Shown here: piece after piece, positions 56,241-64,000 of the stretch
Layout of the letters: the number at the start of each line of letters is the position of its first letter
Numbering within the stretch: the stretch's first letter is position 1
NCBI RefSeq assembly: GCF_029867415.1
Contig: NC_081185.1
Location: 81,069,553-81,133,552, forward strand
Length of the DNA: 64,000 nt
Direction: 5' to 3'
DNA from: Vicia villosa
Taxonomy: Eukaryota > Streptophyta > Magnoliopsida > Fabales > Fabaceae
Made by a program: the position numbers and the translations under genes
Notes under the pieces: model-generated
The model's input: only the letters and a program-made list of their open reading frames with translations
The model's database searches: none
Told to the model about the DNA's origin: nothing

Positions 56241-56696
56241 TGAAGGTGGAGAAAAACACAAGAAAGGGGGGATTGAATTGTGTTCTTTATTAGATTAAAA
56301 TTCTCTTTCTTTTTAACGTCTTTTCTTTCTTTCATTTTATCATCTATTGGATTATGCGTTTGGTGTTATGGAAGCATGTGGAAGTAGAACTACATAACCA
56401 ATGAGATGTTCATTTTAACTTCTGTGTGTCATCAGAACTTCTGACTGGTCTCAGTATAGTTCTAAAGAACTTTTGCTTGAATGTTCTAAGTTAAAACGAA
56501 GAATACAGAAAGTAAAAGACACATTCATTTTTATCTTGGCTCAACTTCTGAATAAGGCTACCTCCAGTCCACCTTCTTCAGGTGATTTGCCTCTGTTCAG
56601 TGGTCTTAATCCACTATAACCAAATCATGATTACAACTGCACGATCCTCCTTCGTGACTAACAATCCTGCACAGCCAACTGCTGTGACTAATCCGA
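56241..56696 (-). repeat. Sirevirus-like 3' LTR, truncated
   Basis: Matches 58551-59000 closely, then breaks off at 56696 within the phrase GACTAA(C/T)CC. Its other part is deleted together with the end of the interior. Confidence 0.82.
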
Positions 56697-56697
56697 G

Positions 56698-56985
56698 TCA
56701 CCTCTCTGTTAGATAGTTTGAAGTATTCCAACGATCAAACTCTTCTAAGTCCAGGGAAGAGGGATATGGCTCAAAACCGATTAATTCAGCTATGACTTCT
56801 TCTGTGATGATAAAACGGATGCCATGAATGTTGGCAGATATACTGAGGTGGTCATCACTGATGGACGCATTTACCCTAAAGGTCTTTACTAGATTTGTAA
56901 ACACGGGTCCGCGGAGAAGAACAACATACTTGTAACATCCTTGAGCTACTAGAAGTTCTGCAAGATGTTGATTAATTGATGCCAA
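56698..56985 (-). pseudogene. plant-transposon 'envelope-like' ORF, 95 residues, truncated
   Basis: MASINQHLAELLVAQGCYKY, GPVFTNLVKTFRVNASISDD, GIRFIITEEVIAELIGFEPY. The pattern (VxxLVxxFxxNA...V.G..I.....I..LI) recalls the plant transposon protein domain encoded downstream of pol in Sirevirus-like and other retrotransposons. It ends at the deletion junction beside the 3' LTR, so the C-terminus is artificial. Similarity was judged by eye only. Confidence 0.55.
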
Positions 56986-57991
56986 GCCTATGAACTTTTA
57001 TTTTTGAACAGTGAGACTGGGTTGGACATCCATTTGGAAGAAGGGAGACGGTTGAAGAGGAGCAGGAGATGGGTTGGGAGAAGAATGTATTTTGGATTAA
57101 GAATAAATAATGAAGAGATGAAGACTAAGGAGTAGATTAGGGAGTATAAATATGACAGAGAAAGTTTTGAAAAGGGAACCCCTAGTTAAACCTAATTATT
57201 ATTCGTATTTGATAATCCTGACGGTTGGGAGGAGATAGCGTGATACGAAGGGATTTGGAACAGATACCTAGGACTTAATACTTAGATCTAAGCCGACTGC
57301 GACGTTTTCCAAAAACATTTGAACACGTGTTCCGGATCCAAGGGTTTTGCATGTATGAAACACTAAAGGATAGAATTTGAACGCCAGAGGTTTTAAGAAC
57401 GCATAAATACTGAAAGCTTTAATCACTTTTAAAATTCAGACAATTCCTTTTATGCCCTGTCTTCCAAAACTACGTGAGGTCTATCAGAACTTCTGGGGAA
57501 GTTGAGAGACCTTCAACTTTCTCAATCTTGTTTATAACATTTATGAGTTTTAGCAAAAAGCATATCTACTTAACTTACTTTTCTATATGAAAGAAAATTT
57601 TTGATGAGAACAAACTTAGATCAAGCATTGGAGTAAGAGGAAGATAATAATGAGGTGTTAGCCAATTATGATGAGACTGTTTCTCATGATACGTTTGTGA
57701 GCATGTAGGAGCAGACAAGTGGTAGAGACATACGCTTAGAGCACAGAGATAGATTTTTAGAGACAGCTAATAAATATGAAATTAATGCAGTAATTAATGT
57801 TAAAGCAGAGATGCTGCACATGCATGGATAATATGACAGATAGTAGATTAAGTGATAGCTACTATTATACATGCAAGAGAAATTTATGAATATCATAAGT
57901 AACTTATTTTAAGGATAACAGAAATGTAAAAAAGAGAGGCTTTTAGAAAGATCTGACCGAATTAGAGATAACCGTTCCTCATGTCTTTCAC

Positions 57992-58000
57992 GAGAGAGAT

Positions 58001-58051
<51 letters not shown>
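57992..58051. repeat. (GA)n microsatellite
   Basis: About 25 near-perfect GA units inside the Sirevirus-like interior. Confidence 0.95.
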
Positions 58052-58053
<2 letters not shown>

Positions 58054-58530
58054 GAGCATTTTTAGAGGTTCTATATTTGCTTGTCTTCAGACCGATACTC
58101 TTTTTGGATTGTGAAATTTACATTTCCTTTCATCTTTTCTTCTGAGGAAGAGAGTATCTTCTGGTGTAATGCTTCAACTGTCTTGTTCTAACAATGTCTT
58201 CTTCTTTAGATTAGATTCTGATGAGTTGAAGTTGACAGTCTTGGCACTGATCAGCTATGTTTGCTAATCCTTGATCTTGAATATCTTCAAATATTTCCAT
58301 TCAGTACACATTCTTCTTTCTAATGTCTTGAGCTATTTGAGAGGATTGATGTTGATCCACAAAACTCCTTTAAGTATGTAGATGGTGTGCACAGAGTATT
58401 GAGATATTTGCCTTGACATCTCCTGATTATATTGAGTGTGGGAATATAACATTGATCTTCAACTCAGTGATGTTTTTCTCCTTCTGGATCTCTCTACACT
58501 GTTAAGTGTTTGATCTTGAGATCAATACAG

Positions 58531-58548
58531 AGCCATGCTCTGATACCA
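58531..58548 (-). other. tRNA-iMet primer binding site
   Basis: The minus strand reads TGGTATCAGAGCATGGCT, the canonical copia site, two bases from the LTR end (CACCTTCA). Confidence 0.9.
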
Positions 58549-58550
58549 AT

Positions 58551-60210
58551 TGAAGGTGGAAAAAAACACAAGAAAGGGGGGATTGAATTGTGTGCTTTAT
58601 CAAATTAAAATTCCCTTTCTTTTTAACGTCTTTTCTTTCTTTCATTTTATCATCTATTGGATTATGCGTTTGGTGTTGCGGAAGCATGTGGAAGTAAAAC
58701 TACATATCCAATGAGATGTTCATTTTAACTTCTGTGTGTCATCAGAACTTCTGACTGGTCTCAGTACAATTCTAAAGAACTTTTGCTTGAATGTTCTAAG
58801 TTAAAACGAAGAATACAGAAAGTAAAAGACACATTCATTTTTATCCTGGTTCACCTTCTAAATAAGGCTACCTCCAGTCCACCTTCTTCAGGTGATTTGC
58901 CTCTGTCCAAATGTCTTAATTCACTATAACCAAATCATGATTACAACTGCACGATCCTCCGTCGTGACTAACAATCCTGCACAGCCAACTGTTGTGACTA
59001 ACCCTGCACAACTACCCGCGAGTGACTAACCCCTAGATGACTGAACCGTTCAGTGATCCCATCTGGATATAGCATTCACCAATCTAGTAACCTGCACAAC
59101 AGCGCGTTGCGACTAACTCCCTGCACAGCTACCTGTTGTGACTGACTGCAATAAACTGTTCAGTGATCTCTACGAGATATAACATCTTCTGACTCCTGAC
59201 CTTCACTTGGTCTCCAAGAGATTTCCACAATGACCTCAGCCAATTGTCTTCTCAAGCTTCTGACATTAACTGGTCGCTCGAGGCATCTTCTGGAGATTTT
59301 CATATGTGCTTCTTTATTCAAGCAGATGGTTTCCTATTCTCAATACGTATGTTTATGACACACTGACTAGAAGTCACTTCTGGTTCCTAAACAATCTGTC
59401 AGAAGTTTCTTAAGTTATAACACATTACGAGCAACAACTCTATGTGTTTTACAATTAAATACAAGAATAACAAATAAACTTGTAGTCTTCTATTCTTGAA
59501 CTTCTGGATGAGATATCCTTCTTCGGGTAAGCAGATTGAGAGCATTGGCTCTTGTATAAATTGCTTCTTCTTTATTGATCTTCATCTTCTTCTTCCTAAG
59601 AAGATATGGAGCAGCAACTCACATGTTGATTGCTTCTTCATTATTGATCTTTATCTTCAGATCTTTTCTCAAGCTGATTTAGAGTTGCAGCTTTATAGTA
59701 GATTGCTTCTGATTTGATTTTCATCTTCTTCTTCTTGAATTCTGATCATGATGCTCGTTACAGCTGATAGCATATTGATTAACTTCAGTAAACATGAAAC
59801 ACTCTTTGAGCAACAACTCAGTGTATTCAATTTCTTTATTCATCCAATATGAACAAAATTGGACCTGATCAAGTATTAGTGGATTTCTTCTTACTCCAAT
59901 GGAGGATATTGCTTAACAGCAGAGATTTCTTCTTCATTTGTTTTAGGCATGTGGTTTGTGTATGAAAACACAGTGAGTTATCACATACTGAGTATGTGTT
60001 GCCTCTTGTGGAACTTCTGAAGCAAGTTTTTCATAGTTCTTTTATGCTGTCGTGCCTCAGCTGCACAACTTTATTCTTTTTACAGATTTCTTCTCAGGAT
60101 TTCTCTTCTTGCTGCCCTCTGTAGTTGCACCATGGATACACACACTAGATTCACACTTGAAGCTCTTTTTGGTGTTCAATGGATATACTTTTGATGCAGA
60201 ACTCTGCACA
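58551..60210 (-). repeat. Sirevirus-like 5' LTR
   Basis: Starts (plus strand) TGAAGGTGGAAAAAAACACA. The right end is uncertain (about 60210). It contains four imperfect repeats of CCTGCACA...GTGACTAAC (58977, 59002, 59092, 59131) and two of CTGTTCAGTGATC, plus repeated TTGATCTTCATCTTCTTCTT stretches. Confidence 0.65.
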
Positions 60211-60217
60211 TATTTGG

Positions 60218-61430
60218 GGTAACACTTCGTATTTTTCATAATTTAATTTAAAATTAATTTAATTGAATTATGGGAATTATTTGGAATTATTGAGAATTGT
60301 GGGGATTAAGCAAATGGGCTTAAGCAGTGATTAGTAAAAGGGGGTGTGTATCGGTAGGCCCTATTACTAAATAGAATAGTTTTATTTTTATTTTTTTCAC
60401 AAAATAAAGGATTGTGGGAAAAGAGGAATAAAACCAAAAGAAGAGAAGTCTGAACGTGAAAGAAAAGAGAAGCAGAGAAGTGCGAAGAGAGGACGAGCGA
60501 AGAATCAACCTTCAGGTAAGGGGGACTCTTCCATTTATCTTCTATTATGGGATTATAGGTAGTAGGATGGATTGAACATGTTGTTTGTATCAATTGAGTT
60601 ATATTTAGGTTAGAATGTTAGGTTTTGGGAGAATTGATTGATAATGTTTGTATTGATCATGTATGGTGTTAATTGGATGGTTGAAATGTGTTATAAATGT
60701 GCCAATTTGTGTTTGTGGTTGCTGTTTGGTGTTATAATACATTCGGGTGCGAATTGGTATGGATTTGGGTTACTACGGTGCTGATAAATTGGAGTTTTTC
60801 TGCTACAACAGCGACAGGAACCGGTTCCCAGTTAGGAGGAACCGAGTTCCCGTAGTAGAAAACAGGAACGAGGCATTTCTGCTCAACAGGAACCGGTTCC
60901 CACGTAGGGACAACCCGGTTCCTAGTACAAAAACCAGAGAGGTGTTTATGAAGGATTTCAGGAACCGGTTCCCACATAGGGAGGAACCGGGTTCCACAGC
61001 TTTTTCCTAATTTCCACTTAACTTTAAAAACTCCTAACTTTTAAACCGTAAATCGGATTTTGGTGCCGTTTCGAGCACAACGAAGCTAATTAAATGATTT
61101 ATATAATTAAATTATGTTTTGAATCGTGACTCGATTTTATATTAAAACTCTCAATTTTAATTGGTGGTGATAGTTATACATACAGGTAAAATGGTAAATG
61201 TTTTTATCTGTTGTGATGCCGTGGTTGTAACTGGTGGTTGATATACATATATTGTCGATGTAAAATATGTGTTTGTTATGGTTGAGAAATAGCATAACTG
61301 TGTGTGCCTATTGATTTTTGTTTTGGTTGATGATTATGACATCTGGTTGATTAATGTTGATGATGAGCATGTTATGGTTGATACATGCATTTCATAATCA
61401 TTATGTGGCTGATCCTTGACGATGGTGGAT
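60218..61430 (-). mobile_element. partial LTR of the TGTAACACC family, reverse orientation
   Basis: GGTAACACTTCGTATTTTTC at the left corresponds to the complement of the end of the 25660 solo LTR. Collinear homology continues through AACTTTTAAACCGTAAATCG (61031) and TTATGGTTGAGAAATAGCAT (61277) to TGATACATGCATTTCATAAT (61379), then is lost near 61430. The other part of the LTR is absent. It contains the GGAACCGGTTCCC module. Confidence 0.82.
60808..61003. repeat. reiterated GGAACCGGTTCCC words in the reverse LTR
   Basis: Three pairs: GGAACCGGTTCCC with GGAACCGAGTTCCC (about 60817-60853), GGAACCGGTTCCC with CAACCCGGTTCC (about 60889-60923), and GGAACCGGTTCCC with GGAACCGGGTTCC (about 60961-60998). 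Each pair is joined by a spacer resembling ANNTAGGGA. The words are self-complementary. Confidence 0.92.
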
Positions 61431-64000
61431 GTCGCTACCGCGAAAATTAACAGAGTCGCCACTAACATATTTATCCTGAAAAGGAAGGGAATGCCAGCAA
61501 ACCGCAAAACAAACAACGGTCTCACGACCAGAGAAAAAGGGTAAGGGAGTCGGTTACGCGAGGGGAAGGTGTTAGCACCCCTCGCGCCCATCGTACTCGA
61601 TGGTATCCACGCATGTGTCTAAATCTATGGGTGTGTAACAAATCTACGCTAATCTGGACTAAAATGAATGCAGAATGTAGGGAAAAGAAAGGATTATGCT
61701 CGCACGGGCCCTACCCCGCTGCCTACGTATCTGTTTTGCAGAATCAGAGTTACCGTAGCTCGGCTAACTAATTTCTGTTTGTTTTTTTGTTTTTTAGGTG
61801 AACGAGTTACATTCACACTCCGCTGCTCGACCTTTGGAGACTTATGCCTGGGAATGGAGAGGAAATAACAAGTTCTTAAGAAAAGAAAATCAAAGAGTGT
61901 GGTTTGTGTTTTAAAGAATGCATGAGGAATACCTAAGCTAAGGGGGAAAGCTTGCTACCTAATGTTATCATACAAAGGGTATCAGTCTAAACTAAACTAA
62001 TCAACCTACGAGGGAAAAGGGAAGCAAACAATAATATCACACAAACGAGCATCCGCTCGTAAAGCAAACAAAACCAACGGTACTGACCGAGTGGTAGAAA
62101 AGCGGTCCCGCCATAGCCAAGGGGAGCAGCTCAACCCAAGTCAACCAAGCATTAGACCTCGTGAAAATGATCGGGCCATAGACAAGAGGGCGGACCCCTC
62201 TCAGCAACCAAGCCGTCACGGATCGTAAAGGAAAACGGTGCGTGCGTACACCGAGCATCAACGTCGAGCGACGCGAGCTATAAGAAAGGCGGGGGTCCGA
62301 TTGCATGAACCCTTTACCTGACATACTCGATAACAAGATCTTTTGCACGTTCGGAAGCAAGCAACGCGAGGCGTGCGCATACCAAACAGACTCGATGAGA
62401 CTAGGCGGGGGTTGATTACGAACCCTTGACCGCATGCCTTCCATGAGGACTTAACGGAGTGCCATATAGGACTTATTACACCGTGACTCCCTGCCGCAAA
62501 GCACAAATATAAACACACCAACAAAAACAGAGCCTCTTTCGAGGACTTGGCCAGATGCATGTCTAAGTCCTACTTCTCATGTTAAAGGATGATGCGAGAA
62601 AGCGGTAAAAGGGACAAGGAGACAATACTGAACGGATAGCAAATCCGCAATGAGCTAGCAAGTGTAAGCAGAGAAGTCCGGAATACTTCGCGTAAGCCAG
62701 CATCAAGCAAAGTCGGAAAGCATCGCTGTGAAAAGCAATCACGAGCGACATATGGTACGCGTCGAGCATAACCACATAAGCAACCTGCAAAGGAACACAA
62801 GCCAGACAATGCAGGAATATACATCTCAATGAATGAGAGATCAGATGAATCGCATCAAGGATAAATTCGTATCCCACAACTAAAGTGGAACACGACTCGA
62901 ATCAATCACACTGGAAGCGAATTCGTGTCCCACAAATAAAGTGGAACACGAAGCAAGTCAAATAGCAATCAAAGGCTCTCTCGAAGTACCTCGCACATCT
63001 CAACAACCAAATCAGTAATAACAAGGAAGCATGCATCCACCATAGAAAATAAGAGAAATTAAATTCTAAGTAAATCCTAAACAAAAGTCTAACAAGATTA
63101 AATTGTTTTTGTGACATTTTAACTAAAACTAGAATAGAACTATGAAAGAAAACAATTAAAGTCTAACAAGCAAAAGATATGACATGTTTTTTATTATCTT
63201 TTTATCAATGCGAGAAATCTAATCAAACGTAACATTTTTCATGGTATTTTATCAAAGAAATAAAACTAAACAATATAACAAAACATCTAATTCTAACTAG
63301 AAAATATTACATGTTTTTGGTTATTTTTTATCATGCCAAAGTCTAACAAAGAAATCAATTATTTATACATTTTTATTATGCTAAAAATAATGGAAAGCAA
63401 ACTAGTCAAAAAAACTAAATCTAATATGAATTAATAATGGAACAAAGGGGTTTAAAACTGAAATCAGGGTGCAGTCAATAATGTGGGCGCAGGCCCAAGG
63501 GTGAAAGGCCCAGGGAAGTGTTTTTGTTCAAGTTCAGCATACAATAACCATGTGCATTGGGCTTGGGGGAGGTGTGATCAGCGATTCGGGCTAGGCCCAA
63601 CTATAGGGTGATCCATCAGACTTTGATCCAATGACTCATGGCCAATTAAGCATAATTAACAATAGTTAACACTAATCATCAACAGTTAACCACAATTACC
63701 AACAAATTGAATTAGGAAGGGATTTAGGTTTACGTGTTCTTGTTTGTGGCCCTTGGTCTCTGCAAACTCAAACTCTCTTCTCCTCTTGTAAGAACTCGCG
63801 GCGGCCGTGAAGACTCCTTCTCCGGCGAAATTCCTGCGTTGGTCACCGTGAATCAATGATCACGCGGTGCTTCCTCATTCGTTCCTCTCTTGCTCATCTC
63901 TCATCTCAGTTCTGAATGCACACTCTCCGATTTAATTCCTTCAAGCTTTCTCTCAGTCGAACGTGACAACAACGGAATCCTCAAGCTCTTCTCCGATTAG
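61431..64000 (-). mobile_element. Ogre/Tat-type LTR, minus strand, cut by right edge
   Basis: The minus strand carries TAGTGGCGACTCTGTTAATT (word at 61452-61461), equivalent to GTCGGTGGCGACTCTTGC near the ends of the other Ogre-type LTRs. It also has a GGGTGCTAACACCTTCCCCT polyadenylation-region phrase (near 61560-61580), like the GGGTGCCTTACACCTTCCCT phrase in those LTRs. Sequence is otherwise divergent. No coding domain is seen; open frames at 62037-62877 on the minus strand lack similarity. The LTR probably extends beyond the window. Confidence 0.6.

Larger units (their letters stand above)
56241..60210 (-). mobile_element. deleted Sirevirus-like copia element
   Basis: Direct repeats starting TGAAGGTGGA(G/A)AAAAACAC at 56241 and 58551 are its LTRs. 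The primer site TGGTATCAGAGCATGGCT lies on the minus strand at 58531-58548, so the 5' LTR is to the right (58551 to about 60210) and the 3' LTR to the left (56241-56696). The interior is only about 1.8 kb and has no gag or pol. It keeps a leader, a (GA)n tract and an envelope-like-region ORF. One large deletion covers the core genes, and another joins the ORF to a truncated 3' LTR. The Sirevirus assignment is from LTR start and the 3' ORF. Confidence 0.75.

Noticed and set aside
60747..61010. Repeated NRFP/EPVP-type reading frames on both strands
   Set aside because: They are translations of the GGAACCGGTTCC repeats; coding is not supported on either strand.
62037..62877. Minus-strand reading frames of 80-135 residues
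   Set aside because: They lie in an LTR-like region, overlap each other in different frames and show no recognisable domain.

Overview
The window is plant nuclear DNA, most probably from a large-genome legume of the tribe Fabeae or a close relative (pea, vetch, lentil, Medicago type). The grounds are its AT-rich spacers, F-box/FBA paralogs, a Kunitz inhibitor, and nested LTR retrotransposons that include Ogre/Tat-type LTRs of about 3.8 kb (ends TGTCATACCCC...TTACA, primer site TGGCGACTCTGTTGGGGA of the tRNA-Arg type). The species is inferred, not proven. Host genes are few and transposons fill most of the sequence.

Layout. 1-2.5 kb: a minus-strand Ty1/copia element cut by the left edge. 2.9-3.7 kb: a broken DWNN-domain (PQT3/RBBP6-like) gene fragment with a 53-bp exon duplication. 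4.4-6.8 kb: AT-rich DNA with two Mutator-type MITEs, each with an exact 9-bp target duplication, and a Helitron 3' terminus. 6.9-8.1 kb: F-box copy 1 (broken exon 1). 8.6-9.2 kb: an intact minus-strand Kunitz inhibitor. 11.3-12.0 kb: a hAT-like element. 12.9-20.9 kb: a decayed minus-strand copia element whose 5' LTR holds a 3.75-kb Ogre-type solo LTR. 21.0-21.9 kb: a non-autonomous hAT element. 22.1-23.5 kb: F-box copy 2 (4-bp frameshift).

24.6-44.7 kb is a three-level nest. A minus-strand copia element (TSD AGATC) holds a 2.16-kb solo LTR (TSD ATGTA) and a 13.1-kb Ogre-type element (TSD GAATT) with two 3.8-kb LTRs, a gag remnant, no visible pol and several tandem arrays. 44.8-45.6 kb: another copia RT remnant. 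47.27-51.67 kb: a MULE (TSD TAAATTTTA) whose mudrA-like gene has lost its catalytic domain and which also carries a convergent GRF-zinc-finger gene. 51.8-53.3 kb: F-box copy 3, the only intact one. 55.3-64 kb: an Athila-like gag fragment, LTR fragments, a deleted Sirevirus-like copia element, and an Ogre/Tat-type LTR cut by the right edge.

The genes share no pathway. The three F-box copies come from one ancestral gene with common 3' flanks. Copy 2 keeps the empty site into which the MULE jumped beside copy 3, which orders the events: duplication first, MULE second. The least ordinary signal is a short variable module of reiterated dyad-symmetric words. Two related LTRs carry different words at the same place (GCGCCGCGAA versus GGAACCGGTTCCC), and a third, similar module (CCATACGCGTATGG) lies at 14.2-14.4 kb.
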